Assembly: GCF_016918015.1 (NCBI RefSeq)
Contig: NZ_JAERMK010000023.1
Location: 18,129 to 82,128 of the forward strand
Length of the DNA stretch: 64,000 bases
Origin: Glycomyces sp. YM15
GTDB taxonomy: Bacteria; Actinomycetota; Actinomycetes; Mycobacteriales; Micromonosporaceae
Reading direction: 5' to 3'
Of the stretch, positions 25,568 through 33,818 are shown in pieces. The notes beneath the pieces are model-generated. The model saw nothing but the letters and a program-made list of their open reading frames with translations, was not told where the DNA came from and did not search any database. Made by a program: the position numbers and the translations under genes. The first letter of the stretch is position 1. Every line of letters begins with the position of its first letter.

Positions 25568-27709
25568 CTATGCAATGTCGATCCTCGTGAGCCTCTGCGT
25601 GGCTCGGGTCAGCACCACGTAGGCGACGCCGGCACCGTGGGATTCGGCGACGGCTTCGAGGTCCACCGCGATCACCGCGTCCCACTCGAGGCCCTTGGAC
25701 TCCAAGGGACCCACCAGGGTGACTCGTCCATCGTGGACGATGTCGTCGAGTTCGGCATGGCGGTCGTACGGGGCGATGATGCCGACCGTGCCTTCGACGG
25801 CGTCCAGCGCCTGCACGACCGCGCCCGCCACCTCCGGCAGGAGCGCATCGGCGGCGACCGTCTTCTCGACGACGCGCACGCCGGTCTCGCGGACGGCCTC
25901 GGGGAGGTCGATGTTGCGCAGCCGCGGCTTGGCCCATTCGGCGGCGTACTCGAAGACCTCTTTGGAGTTCCGGTAGTTCTTGGTGAGGTGGAACTCGTGG
26001 AGGCGGCCGCTCGGGACGGCGCGGCGACGGGCGTCGGCGCTCTCCCTCGGCCTGGGCCAGCTCGACTGGGCCTCGTCACCGACAATGGTCCATCCGGCGC
26101 CGCGGCCGCGGCGGCCGAGCATGCGCCACTGCATGGGCGAGAGGTCCTGGGCCTCGTCGACGATCACATGCGCGTAGTCCTCGTAGAACGCGTCGCGCGA
26201 CTGCCGTTCGGGCCGGTCGTAATAGCGGTCCTGGACCGTGGAGACCTCTTGGATGCCCTCCCACGACCGAATGCGGTCGCGGCCCCGCGGCTGGGGCTTG
26301 ACGCCCAGGAGGATGCGCAGCTCGTCGAGGAGCGCCACGTCCGGGATCGAGAAGTCGGTCTCTCGCAGCGAGGCGGCGACCCCTTCGATGGCCTCCTTCT
26401 TCAGGTGCCCTTCGGCGGCGGACGCGAGGCGGCGGACGTCGCCGCCCCAGCCGAGCACGTCGGCCGGGTCGAGGTCGGGCCACCAGTGGTCGAGGAAGGT
26501 GAGGAACTCCCCGCGCGAGCCCACGTCGCGGGAGAACTTCGCCGGCTCGGCCTCTTCGATGACCGGTTTGATCTTGCGCCACAAGGCGACCAGCAGGGCG
26601 CGGCCGGCCTCGGTCTTGGCGAGGTTCGGGCGCGGCTCCTTCTCGAAGACGCGGGCGCGGGCGGCCGCGAGCTCGGCGGCATCGAGTTTGAACACGTCGC
26701 CGCGGTAGACGATGCGCAGTTCGCTGGGCGCGCCTGGCGGGGTCTGCCGCACGAGGCGGCGCAGGATCGGGAGCATCACGGTGCCGCCCTTGACGGCCGC
26801 GACCTCGGGCCGGTCCTGGCGGGTGGCCTCGACGCCGGCGTACAGCTCGCCGAGTGAGTACAGTGCTGCGGTCTCCTCGCCGAGACTCGGGAGGACCCGC
26901 CCGATGTACTTCATGAACACCGCAGAGGGGCCGACGACGAGGATGCCCGCGGCCTCGTAGCGGCTGCGGTCCTGGTAGAGAAGGTACGCGGCGCGGTGGA
27001 GGGCGACGACGGTCTTGCCGGTGCCGGGCCCGCCGGTGATGATGGTGGCGCCGCGGCCGGGCGCGCGGATGGCGGCGTCCTGCTCGGCCTGGATCGTCGC
27101 GACGATGTCGCGCATCCGCCCGGTCCGCTTGCGGCCCAGAGCGGCCATGAGCGCGCCGTCGCCGATCACGGGAAGCCGGTCGGCGGCGTCCTCATTGAGC
27201 AGGTCGTCGCTGATCTCCTCGACGGTGCGGCCGAAGGAGCGGATGACGCGTCGCCGCGCCACTTCCTGCCGGTCGACGGCGGTCGCGCGGTAGAACGGGG
27301 CGGCGGCCGGCGCGCGCCAGTCGACCAGGAGGGTGCGGTACTCCTCGTCGCGCACCCCGAGGCGTCCGACGTGGCGGACCTTGCCGTCGTCGAAGTCGAG
27401 GCGGCCGAACACGAGGCCTTCATGCTGGGAGTCGAGGTCGGCGATGCGGCGGGCGGCCTGGTAGACGAACACGTCGCGTTCGTACCGCGCACCCGGGACG
27501 GTGGCGGCGAGGTGGGCGTAGCCGGAGTCGCGGTTGCCTTCGGCTTCACCGCGGAGCACGTCGACGCGCGAGTACACGCGGTCGACGAAGCCCTGCTCGA
27601 TCGCGATCTCCTGCTCGGGGGTGCTGGCGGGATCGGGGACGGGGACGGCGTGCGTCGTGTCGACGTCCTGCTCCTGCCGGACGTCTGCGGGGCCTGTTTC
27701 CTGGGACAC
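25568..27709 (-). CDS. helD: HelD-type SF1 helicase-like RNA polymerase recycling factor
   Basis: A 713-residue UvrD/Rep-like ATPase matching actinobacterial HelD, which enters RNA polymerase channels and releases stalled or inactive enzyme; some homologues (HelR) also counter rifamycins. Seen are an N-terminal coiled-coil arm (residues 30-95), VDWRAPAAAPFYRAT, Walker A GGPGTGKT at 226-233, Walker B VDEAQDLSPMQWRML, motif KNYRNSKEV and C-terminal GPLESKGLEWDAVIAVD / YVVLTRATQRL. The GTG at 27709 with GGAG five to six bases upstream is chosen; a longer frame to 27778 lacks a site. Absence of DNA-helicase accessory domains and the length favour HelD over UvrD. Confidence 0.9.
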   Translation of the reverse strand: MSQETGPADVRQEQDVDTTHAVPVPDPASTPEQEIAIEQGFVDRVYSRVDVLRGEAEGNRDSGYAHLAATVPGARYERDVFVYQAARRIADLDSQHEGLVFGRLDFDDGKVRHVGRLGVRDEEYRTLLVDWRAPAAAPFYRATAVDRQEVARRRVIRSFGRTVEEISDDLLNEDAADRLPVIGDGALMAALGRKRTGRMRDIVATIQAEQDAAIRAPGRGATIITGGPGTGKTVVALHRAAYLLYQDRSRYEAAGILVVGPSAVFMKYIGRVLPSLGEETAALYSLGELYAGVEATRQDRPEVAAVKGGTVMLPILRRLVRQTPPGAPSELRIVYRGDVFKLDAAELAAARARVFEKEPRPNLAKTEAGRALLVALWRKIKPVIEEAEPAKFSRDVGSRGEFLTFLDHWWPDLDPADVLGWGGDVRRLASAAEGHLKKEAIEGVAASLRETDFSIPDVALLDELRILLGVKPQPRGRDRIRSWEGIQEVSTVQDRYYDRPERQSRDAFYEDYAHVIVDEAQDLSPMQWRMLGRRGRGAGWTIVGDEAQSSWPRPRESADARRRAVPSGRLHEFHLTKNYRNSKEVFEYAAEWAKPRLRNIDLPEAVRETGVRVVEKTVAADALLPEVAGAVVQALDAVEGTVGIIAPYDRHAELDDIVHDGRVTLVGPLESKGLEWDAVIAVDLEAVAESHGAGVAYVVLTRATQRLTRIDIA

Positions 27710-27802
27710 TGCGCTCCTCGCTCGAATTCGGGAACGCACCAGCCTAGCGCGTCGCGGCGACACCCGTCCGCCGATCATGGACTAGGGAGTGCTCGCCCAC
27801 CT

Positions 27803-28228
27803 CTACGGCTGCGCGGGCCACACCCGGTACATCCACGAGTAGTCGTCGTCGATCTCGTCGAACCCGAACTGACGGTAGAGACCTTGGGCGTCGCCGGTCG
27901 CGAGGAGCACCCGCTTGAGGCCCATCCGCTCGGCCTCCTCCGCGATGTGCGCGACGAGCCGCTTGCTCAATCCCCTGCCGCGCGCCTCGCGGTCCACGTA
28001 GACGTCGCTGAGCCACCCGAAGTACGCGTGGTCGGTGATGAGCCGCGCGAACGCGAGCTGGCGCCCGCCGCCGTCGTAGAGCCCGAACGGGAGCGAGTGG
28101 TCGATGGCGAGGTCCATGCGCTCGCGGGTGCGGCCCATGGCCCAGTACGTGTCGGTGGAGATCGCCTTGTGGACCCACTCGCGGTCGAGCCGGTCGGGGT
28201 CGGAGGAGATCGTGTACTCGTCGCTCAT
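27803..28228 (-). CDS. GNAT family N-acetyltransferase
   Basis: A 141-residue acetyltransferase transferring the acetyl group from acetyl-CoA to an unknown amine. The acetyl-CoA motif A is LSDVYVDREARGRGLSKRLV with the Q/RxxGxG/A signature as RGRGLS, and the C-terminal part LYRQFGFDEI is typical. The protein resembles small actinobacterial members with a YTISSDPDRLD start. TAGGTT lies six bases before the ATG, consistent with a leaderless transcript. It is probably independent of the neighbouring DUF2306 gene 22 bases upstream of its promoter. Confidence 0.87.
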   Translation of the reverse strand: MSDEYTISSDPDRLDREWVHKAISTDTYWAMGRTRERMDLAIDHSLPFGLYDGGGRQLAFARLITDHAYFGWLSDVYVDREARGRGLSKRLVAHIAEEAERMGLKRVLLATGDAQGLYRQFGFDEIDDDYSWMYRVWPAQP

Positions 28229-28250
28229 CGCCCCAACCTATGCCCGCGAC

Positions 28251-28955
28251 TCAGGCCGCGCCAGCCGAAATCGTGCGGCTCCCCTTGCGGCGCAGATAGA
28301 TCTCGATGAACAGGAGGTTGAGCACGATCGAGCCGACGATCGCCGCGGTGTACGCGACGCTGAAGAGCGCGTCGAAGTCGCCGCCGTAGAAGCCCTCGAG
28401 CAGCGGGAGCTGCACGGCGATGAACAGCCCCAGGTAGACCCGCAGCATCACGGCGGCGAAGGTAGCGGCCATGCTGCGCAGCATCCACCGTTCGTGCGCG
28501 GCGAAGTCGCGCGCCCGCACGGCCCGGTAGGCCCGCGCGGCCGAGTAGAGCCAGAACACGTCGAGGAACACGAAGAAGACGAGCGCGATCGGCCCGGCTG
28601 TGGTCAGGACGGCGACGACGATGCCGGTGAGCGCGCCGGGGAGGATGCCGCCGAGCAGGTAGACGCGGCCGAGGATCCGGTGGACCTTCGGGTGTCTGCG
28701 GCGGATCGAGCCGAAGAACTGGAAGGGCCCCACCAGGAGCGCGATGCCTCCGGCGACGGCGTGGGCGACGAGGACCGGCAGGTGGAGCGGCACGTTCTCG
28801 CGGATGCCGACGCGCGGTTCCATGCCCGCGAGGTAGGGCGGCAAGGCACTGAGGACGATCGCGACGCTGGCGATGGCGACCACGACGACGGCGATGCGGC
28901 CGCGCCGCCGCCGTTTCGCGGCGTTCGGTTCCCGGGTGGTGAGGGTGGCGCTCAT
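28251..28955 (-). CDS. DUF2306 family membrane protein
   Basis: A 234-residue integral membrane protein with six or so hydrophobic segments and a basic N-terminus (AAKRRRRGR). Family hallmarks are HLPVLVAHAVAGGIALLVGPFQF, RRHPKVHRILGRVYLLG with conserved His residues, and AHERWMLRSMAATFAAVMLRVYL. The conserved His/Arg pattern suggests haem or redox involvement, but no function is established. The gene is divergent from a MerR regulator with a shared dyad, which makes it the likely regulated target. GGAG lies 10 bases before the ATG at 28955. Confidence 0.83.
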   Translation of the reverse strand: MSATLTTREPNAAKRRRRGRIAVVVVAIASVAIVLSALPPYLAGMEPRVGIRENVPLHLPVLVAHAVAGGIALLVGPFQFFGSIRRRHPKVHRILGRVYLLGGILPGALTGIVVAVLTTAGPIALVFFVFLDVFWLYSAARAYRAVRARDFAAHERWMLRSMAATFAAVMLRVYLGLFIAVQLPLLEGFYGGDFDALFSVAYTAAIVGSIVLNLLFIEIYLRRKGSRTISAGAA

Positions 28956-28980
28956 GAAGGGGTGCTCCTCGAATTGTGAG

Positions 28981-29005
28981 CGTAACTATCGATAGTGACG
29001 CTATC
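28981..29005. promoter_or_regulatory. MerR-type operator between divergent DUF2306 and merR genes
   Basis: ACTATCGATAGT (28985-28996) is a perfect 12-bp palindrome extended to a 20-bp dyad CGTNACTATCGATAGTNACG with one mismatched pair; a further CTATC half-site follows at 29001-29005. It is the only dyad in the divergent gap. Confidence 0.6.
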
Positions 29006-29050
29006 ATTAAATCGAGCGGGTCACAACCACCGCTCGGGTAAGAAGGACGC

Positions 29051-29845
29051 ATGCGAATCGGAGAGCTCAGCGCCAGGACCGGGGTCCCCGTGGCCACGAT
29101 CAAGTACTACGTGCGCGAGGGCCTCGTCGCCGGAGGCGAACGCACCAGCCACAACCAGGTCAGCTACGGCGAGGAGCACGTGCGGCGACTGCGGCTGGTG
29201 CGCTCCATGGTCGAGACCGGATCGCTGCCGATCGCAACGGTCCGCGAGGTCCTCGCCGAGGTCGAGGACCCCAGCCGCGACCTCGACAGCGCGCTCGGCG
29301 TCGCCAGCCGGGCCCTCTCGAGCCACCGGGTGCCCGAGGACGCCCCCGAGGAAGCCCATCTCGCGACGGCGCTGGCGATCGTGCGGCGGCGGGGCTGGAA
29401 CCGGATGTCCGCCGATCACGGCTACATCCGCGCCCTCGCCGACGTCATCGGCCGGCTCGAACTGTTCGGGATCGGCGACCTGGCCGAACTGGAGGACCGC
29501 TATGCGCGCGCGGCCGAACAGGTGGCCGAGGCGGACATCCGGCTCCTGATGCTGCGCGAGGACCGCGACGAGATTCTGGAGACGATGATCGTGGGAACGG
29601 TGCTCGGCGACGCGCTCTTCGAGATCCTGCGGCGCATCGCCCAAGTCGAGATATCCGGCCGCGAATTCAAGCGCGATGCCCAAGGGACCGAGGCGAAGCA
29701 GCGCGAACACAAGGAAGATTTATCCACTAGGGACGGATATGCCGCACGGTCCGCCCCCGGGACGGGCACGTATCATGCGCAAATGGCAATGTCTGCAATT
29801 GTCGGGTTTTCGACTGTGCAAGCCGATTGGGCGGTTCTACGCTGA
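29051..29845 (+). CDS. MerR family transcriptional regulator
   Basis: A 264-residue MerR-type regulator. The winged helix is at residues 1-70 (MRIGELSARTGVPVATIKYYVREGLV) with YGEEHVRRLRLVRSM following. The region 75-210 is helical, and the last 55 residues are hydrophilic and of no known family, which makes the protein longer than minimal MerR proteins. It lacks the Cys residues of metal sensors, so a hydrophobic drug-like ligand is more likely. AAGGA lies four bases before the ATG. It probably controls itself and the divergent DUF2306 gene through the dyad at 28981. Confidence 0.87.
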   Translation: MRIGELSARTGVPVATIKYYVREGLVAGGERTSHNQVSYGEEHVRRLRLVRSMVETGSLPIATVREVLAEVEDPSRDLDSALGVASRALSSHRVPEDAPEEAHLATALAIVRRRGWNRMSADHGYIRALADVIGRLELFGIGDLAELEDRYARAAEQVAEADIRLLMLREDRDEILETMIVGTVLGDALFEILRRIAQVEISGREFKRDAQGTEAKQREHKEDLSTRDGYAARSAPGTGTYHAQMAMSAIVGFSTVQADWAVLR

Positions 29846-29953
29846 TTCCACGCACCCCGGTGGCGCGGCGGCAGAGACCAAGCCTGCTCGACCAGAGACT
29901 TTGCCGCCATCACCAGGAGGCCGTCCGACGAAGTGGGGTAGTCGAGACGGCCG

Positions 29954-29996
29954 GCGGCGGGGCTCCAACTACCTGGCCTGGAGCCCCGCCGCTTAT
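29954..29996. terminator. Bidirectional terminator, 14-bp perfect stem
   Basis: GCGGCGGGGCTCCA (29954-29967) pairs with TGGAGCCCCGCCGC (29979-29992) around an 11-base loop, followed by TTATCC. It sits between the convergent merR and sulfotransferase genes. Confidence 0.75.
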
Positions 29997-30022
29997 CCAT
30001 GCCCGGACCCCGAACGCGACCG

Positions 30023-30907
30023 CTACGGGCGGTGGAGCCAGGCCAGGAGGTCCCTCGGGGCCATGGCCTCGACCCGCTGCTCGTAGGCCGCGAGTTCCTC
30101 CGGCGTGAGGAGTTCGGCGGCCGAGCCTGAAGCGCCCCTCCGGAAGAAGGCGGCGCGGCTGCGGAACAGGCCCGCCGGGTCCGGGGCCGTCAAGTCCGCT
30201 TTCGACTTCATCGCCGAGAAGGACGCGGCCTCCACCAGTTCGGGCCAGCGCGCTTCGTCCACTTCGATGTCGAGCCATGCGGCGATGCGGCGCATCTCGC
30301 CTTCAAGGTCGGCGGCGAGGTCGGCGTAGTGCACGAGGAGGAGGTTGGGTTCGTCGCGGCGCCTCCAGGCGTCGCCGAGGTGGGCCATGACGCCGGGGAG
30401 CATGTCGGGGGCTTCGCGCGGGTCGTTCCCCGAGCGGGTCCAGCCGACGAGCCAGTCGTGGAGTTCGGGGCGCGGTCCCCGCTTGGCTTCGGGCACGGGT
30501 TCGCCGGTGAGTTCGGCGATGCGTTCGCGGATCAGGTTGGAGCCCTGGTGGTAGAGCGAGACGGCGGCGTCGAGCGGGTGGCGGGCGACCACGATGTAGC
30601 GGGCCTGGGGGTGGAACGGGATGCCGTCGAGCGGGGTGTGGGTCTTGATGAACCGGCGGTGGCCCTGGGCGTCGAGGCGCGCGAACACCTCGTCCTCGGG
30701 CTCGATGGTCCAGTCGAGCCAGGGGGAGAGCGCGGGGAGCGGCGCGGGGAGTTCGGGGGTCTGGAAGACGAGGAGGGCGCAGATCATCTGCGTCCAGGTG
30801 GTGCCGTGTTTGGATCGGGTGCTGAGGATGATGTCGCCGTCGCGGACGGGGAAGTCGAGCCAGCGGTGGCTGTCTTCCATTTCAGAGACGTATCGGTGGG
30901 GAAGCAC
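30023..30907 (-). CDS. Sulfotransferase domain protein
   Basis: A 294-residue cytosolic-type sulfotransferase that moves sulfate from PAPS to a hydroxyl or amine acceptor. The 5'-phosphosulfate loop is STRSKHGTTWTQ at about 29-40, the catalytic His is in FIKTHTPLD near 87-95, and the 3'-phosphate binding block is VVARHPLDAAVSLYHQ near 106-121. The C-terminal RKGxxGDW motif is degenerate (FFRRGASGSAAE), which may reduce PAPS affinity. The acceptor is unknown. The start at 30907 gives MLPHRYVSEMEDS; the ATG ten codons later (MEDSHRWLDF) is an equally good start. Confidence 0.85.
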   Translation of the reverse strand: MLPHRYVSEMEDSHRWLDFPVRDGDIILSTRSKHGTTWTQMICALLVFQTPELPAPLPALSPWLDWTIEPEDEVFARLDAQGHRRFIKTHTPLDGIPFHPQARYIVVARHPLDAAVSLYHQGSNLIRERIAELTGEPVPEAKRGPRPELHDWLVGWTRSGNDPREAPDMLPGVMAHLGDAWRRRDEPNLLLVHYADLAADLEGEMRRIAAWLDIEVDEARWPELVEAASFSAMKSKADLTAPDPAGLFRSRAAFFRRGASGSAAELLTPEELAAYEQRVEAMAPRDLLAWLHRP

Positions 30908-31031
30908 CGGAGGATCCTAGGACGGCAGTGGATGCGACGCAAAGAATTTTGCGTGCGTCGCGGTGGTGCGTCGCGGGCTCGGTTCCTACGATGGAGGTGA
31001 GACGTCGTCTATCGCTTGGAGTGCGATTCCT

Positions 31032-31574
31032 TTGGCCCTCAACTCGAACATGGTGCCGCTGGGCACGCCCGCCCCCGATTTCTCGCTGCCGGACCTCGAC
31101 GGCGAGCTGCGGTCGCTCGCCGGTTTCGACGCGCCGATGCTGCTGGTCGCGTTCCTGTGCAACCACTGCCCGTACGTGCGGCACATCGAGCAGGTCTTCG
31201 GGGCCTTCACCGCCGGGCAGGCGGATCTGGACGTGGTGGCGATCTGCTCGAACGACGCCGAGCGCTACCCGGACGACGCGCCGGCGGGGCTCGCCGACCA
31301 GGTGGCGCGCGCGAGCTGGACGTTCCCGTACCTGGTCGACGGGTCGCAGGAGGTCGCGCGCGCCTACAGCGCGGCGTGCACCCCGGATTTCTTCCTGTAC
31401 GGGCCGGACCGGGCGCTGGCCTACCGGGGCGCGTTCGACGGTTCGACCCCCGGCAACGGCGTGCCCGTCACCGGGGAGTACCTGGAGCGGGCGATCGAGC
31501 TGGTCCGCCGGGGCGAGCCGGTGCCCGAGCCGCATTACCCGTCGACGGGCTGCGGCATCAAGTGGCGGTCCTAG
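31032..31574 (+). CDS. Thioredoxin-fold (AhpC/TSA-like) protein
   Basis: A 180-residue thioredoxin-family protein. GTPAPDFSLPDLDG opens the fold at about residue 9, and the redox CxxC motif is CNHCPYVRHIEQ near 36-47, placing it with the actinobacterial redoxins carrying NHCPYV rather than classical peroxiredoxins. A late Cys lies in STGCGIKW. The TTG at 31032 (LALNSNM) is chosen because close homologues, as I recall them, begin with a similar LNS-M stretch; GGAG is 11 bases upstream. The ATG at 31050 is an alternative. It is cytosolic, with no signal peptide. Confidence 0.82.
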   Translation: MALNSNMVPLGTPAPDFSLPDLDGELRSLAGFDAPMLLVAFLCNHCPYVRHIEQVFGAFTAGQADLDVVAICSNDAERYPDDAPAGLADQVARASWTFPYLVDGSQEVARAYSAACTPDFFLYGPDRALAYRGAFDGSTPGNGVPVTGEYLERAIELVRRGEPVPEPHYPSTGCGIKWRS

Positions 31575-31714
31575 ACGAGCGTCCCTTGGCGCACCTCGAT
31601 GACGGGCGCGGCCCGACCCTGGAGGCGACGCGGCGCCGGCGGCTCGAGGCGGTGGACGCCGAGGAGGCGGCCAAGACCCGGCGGCGCGTTGTCCGCCGCG
31701 CATCTGCCCCGCGC

Positions 31715-32308
31715 CTATCGCCAAAGACTGTGCAGCGCGATCTCCAGCTCGCCGAGCATGTTGCGCAGCAACGGCATCGAGAGGCCGATCACGGTTCCCG
31801 GGTCGCCGTCGATCCGGTCGATGAACGCCGAACCGTAGCCGTCGAGCGTGAACGAGCCCGCGACGTGCAGCGGCTCGCCCGTCGCCACATACGCGGCGAT
31901 CTCCTCGTCGGAGACCTCGGCGAAGTGGACCTCGGTCCCCGCCGAGCGCACGATCTGCCGGTCGGCGGCCACATCGATGAGGCAGTGCCCGGTGTAGAGC
32001 GTCCCGGAACGGCCGCGCATCCGCTTCCAGCGCGAGGTCGCCTCCTCGGGGCCCTCGGGCTTGCCGAGGATCTCGTGCCCGAAGTGCAGCACCGAATCGC
32101 ATCCCAGCACCAGCGAATCCGGTCCCACCAGGTTGAGGACCGCCTGCGCCTTCATCTCCGCGAGCGTCGCGGCCAGCTCGGCCGGGTCATGGCCCATCAC
32201 GCGGCTCTCGTCCACACCCGAGACGATCACCTGCGGCTCGAGACCGGCAGCCTTCAGCAGCTCGCGCCGCGCAGGGGACTGCGAGGCCAGAACGAAGGGC
32301 CTGCTCAA
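31715..32308 (-). CDS. maf: Maf nucleoside triphosphate pyrophosphatase
   Basis: A 197-residue house-cleaning pyrophosphatase removing non-canonical or excess nucleotides such as dTTP or UTP derivatives. The Maf signature SQSPARRELLKAAGL at the N-terminus, DESRV, LGCDSVLHFG and KPEGPEEATSRWKRMRGRSGTLYTG are all present. The start is a TTG at 32308 within TTGA, overlapping the stop of the acyl-CoA carboxylase epsilon gene by four bases, so translation is coupled. The gene order accE-maf matches that in mycobacteria. Confidence 0.93.
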   Translation of the reverse strand: MSRPFVLASQSPARRELLKAAGLEPQVIVSGVDESRVMGHDPAELAATLAEMKAQAVLNLVGPDSLVLGCDSVLHFGHEILGKPEGPEEATSRWKRMRGRSGTLYTGHCLIDVAADRQIVRSAGTEVHFAEVSDEEIAAYVATGEPLHVAGSFTLDGYGSAFIDRIDGDPGTVIGLSMPLLRNMLGELEIALHSLWR

Positions 32309-32514
32309 CGGTCCATACCCCTGCGGGCCGGGACCGCCGTGTCACGCCAGGAACGGCGCACCCGCAGCTGCAGGCCCGGGTTCGACCAGGCGGCCCGGCG
32401 AGTCGGGGCCTCGGACTCCTCTACCGGGCGCGGCAGCGCGGTGATCAGCCCGACCAGCGCGGCCAGTTCTTCATCAGTGGGGTTGCCACGGACGACCTTG
32501 AGTTCCAGACTCAT
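32305..32514 (-). CDS. Acyl-CoA carboxylase epsilon subunit
   Basis: A 69-residue AccE-like subunit that in actinobacteria bridges the alpha and beta components of propionyl/acetyl-CoA carboxylase. The N-terminal LELKVVRGNPTDEELAALVGL block is diagnostic, and the C-terminal half (RRAAWSNPGLQLR, RRSWRDTAVPARRG) is the usual basic segment with W-x-NP. It is six bases downstream of the NYN gene and overlaps maf. In most actinobacteria it directly follows the beta-subunit gene; here a NYN gene lies between them. Confidence 0.9.
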   Translation of the reverse strand: MSLELKVVRGNPTDEELAALVGLITALPRPVEESEAPTRRAAWSNPGLQLRVRRSWRDTAVPARRGMDR

Positions 32515-32520
32515 CGAGAA

Positions 32521-33534
32521 CTACTCCTCGTCGATATCGAATTCGCGGTGCACCCGCTCCCAGAAGCCGTCGCGGACCCAGATCCGCGCTTCCGGGTGGT
32601 CGCGTAGAGAGTAGCCGAGTTCCTTCTCGGCTTCCACCAGCAGCTCCTTGTCGATGACCGTCGGCAGCTGCGGGCCCGGAAGCAGATCCGCGATGTTGTC
32701 CGCGCCCCTGGTCAGCAGCCACTTGTGGCCCACGTACTCCCCGATCTGGCGCACGGTCTCGGGGTCGAGCTTCTCACCGGTCTGCGTGGTGCGCACGAAC
32801 TTCGGCCGGGCGGACTCGGCTTGGGCCAGCGCCTCGGCCGCGTTCATGGTCACGGCCACGGACTGGCGCTGGCCGAAGACCGCGGCCGGGCTCGGCACGC
32901 GCGGCTCGGGCTGCGTCATCGGCGCGCCGACCATGCTGTACGTGGCGGCCGCGGCGGTGCCGCTCTTGGTGAAGTAGGCCCGCAGGTCCTCGGCTTCGAT
33001 CGTGGCCACGGTGTCGGACTCCCACACCAGGCGCTCGGCCTGGTTGGTGCCGTACGGCGGCTCGACGCCCCAGAGGTGGACGCGCACGCCGTAGGCCTGG
33101 GCGACCTCGACGGCCGGGACCATGTCCTCGTCGCCGGCGAGGAGGATGGCCTCGTGGACGGCGTGGTGGCGGGCGAGCAGTTCCAGGTCGGAGCGGATCT
33201 GCGCGTCGACGCCCTTCTGCTGGCCGCGCGAGTTGAGGTTGCCGAGGCGGACTTTGACGAATTCCATGTTGGCGATGACCCGCTGGTCGACCGTGGGTAC
33301 GCGGTCGCGGGCGGCGTCGAACCAGTAGAGGCGGAGCAGTTCGCCGTCGGAGAGGTGGTGGGCGGCGCGTTCGATGAGGGATTTGATCAGCTTCTCGGCG
33401 TCGACTCGGTAGTCGCGGCGGGAGGTGGCGTCGAGCAGGAGCTCCGCCGCCGCCGCGTAGAGGTAGCCGACGTCGATCAATATGGCGTACCGCCGGGACG
33501 GCAGCCCTGGCAGCATCCCTCCGATAGGTGTCAT
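32521..33534 (-). CDS. NYN/PIN-like domain protein with C-terminal winged-helix-like region
   Basis: A 337-residue protein with an N-terminal NYN domain, a PIN-fold RNase-like module. Predicted metal-binding acids lie in AILIDVGYLY (about residue 20), GVDAQIRSDLELLA (about 110) and LLAGDEDMVPAVEVAQ (about 135). A linker with Pro/Gln follows, then at about 250-337 a helical region (VRQIGEYVGHKWLLTRGAD) resembling an OST-HTH or winged helix. An RNA substrate is likely but unknown. The ATG at 33534 has GGGAG seven bases upstream. It is the first gene of an operon with accE and maf, separated from accD5 by a strong terminator-like hairpin. Confidence 0.83.
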   Translation of the reverse strand: MTPIGGMLPGLPSRRYAILIDVGYLYAAAAELLLDATSRRDYRVDAEKLIKSLIERAAHHLSDGELLRLYWFDAARDRVPTVDQRVIANMEFVKVRLGNLNSRGQQKGVDAQIRSDLELLARHHAVHEAILLAGDEDMVPAVEVAQAYGVRVHLWGVEPPYGTNQAERLVWESDTVATIEAEDLRAYFTKSGTAAAATYSMVGAPMTQPEPRVPSPAAVFGQRQSVAVTMNAAEALAQAESARPKFVRTTQTGEKLDPETVRQIGEYVGHKWLLTRGADNIADLLPGPQLPTVIDKELLVEAEKELGYSLRDHPEARIWVRDGFWERVHREFDIDEE

Positions 33535-33728
33535 GGCCCACTCCCAACGTCGGGCGGGACGAATTGTCCCGCTTCCCCCAGCTCTATAAGACGGTACCCG
33601 GATCGGACGCCAGGGATGGGAGTGGTGCGCGTCGCTTCGCGTGGCAAGGCGGTTTGAGCCGGTGACGGGCGCTCCCTGCGCGGCGGACGCGTGGAGCGCT
33701 CACCGGATCGAGTGAGAGTGGACGGCAA

Positions 33729-33792
33729 AGGACGGCGGGGCCTGTGCGCCTGCGCGGTTCGCAGGCGTCACTGTGGGCTGCCCCGCCGTCCT
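33729..33792 (-). terminator. Nested hairpin terminator between pccB and the NYN gene
   Basis: A perfect 13-bp stem (AGGACGGCGGGGC at 33729-33741, GCCCCGCCGTCCT at 33780-33792) encloses a second hairpin (CGCCTGCG / CGCAGGCG). On the minus strand it is followed by TTTG. It lies 27 bases after the pccB stop. Confidence 0.7.
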
Positions 33793-33818
33793 CGCGGTAC
33801 GTCCTTGGACGGTGTCGC

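Noticed and set aside
31575..31714. 140-bp gap between the thioredoxin-fold gene and maf as a possible small gene
   Set aside because: The frame (LEATRRRRLEAVDAEEAA) is the out-of-gene continuation of a shadow frame and has no start site.
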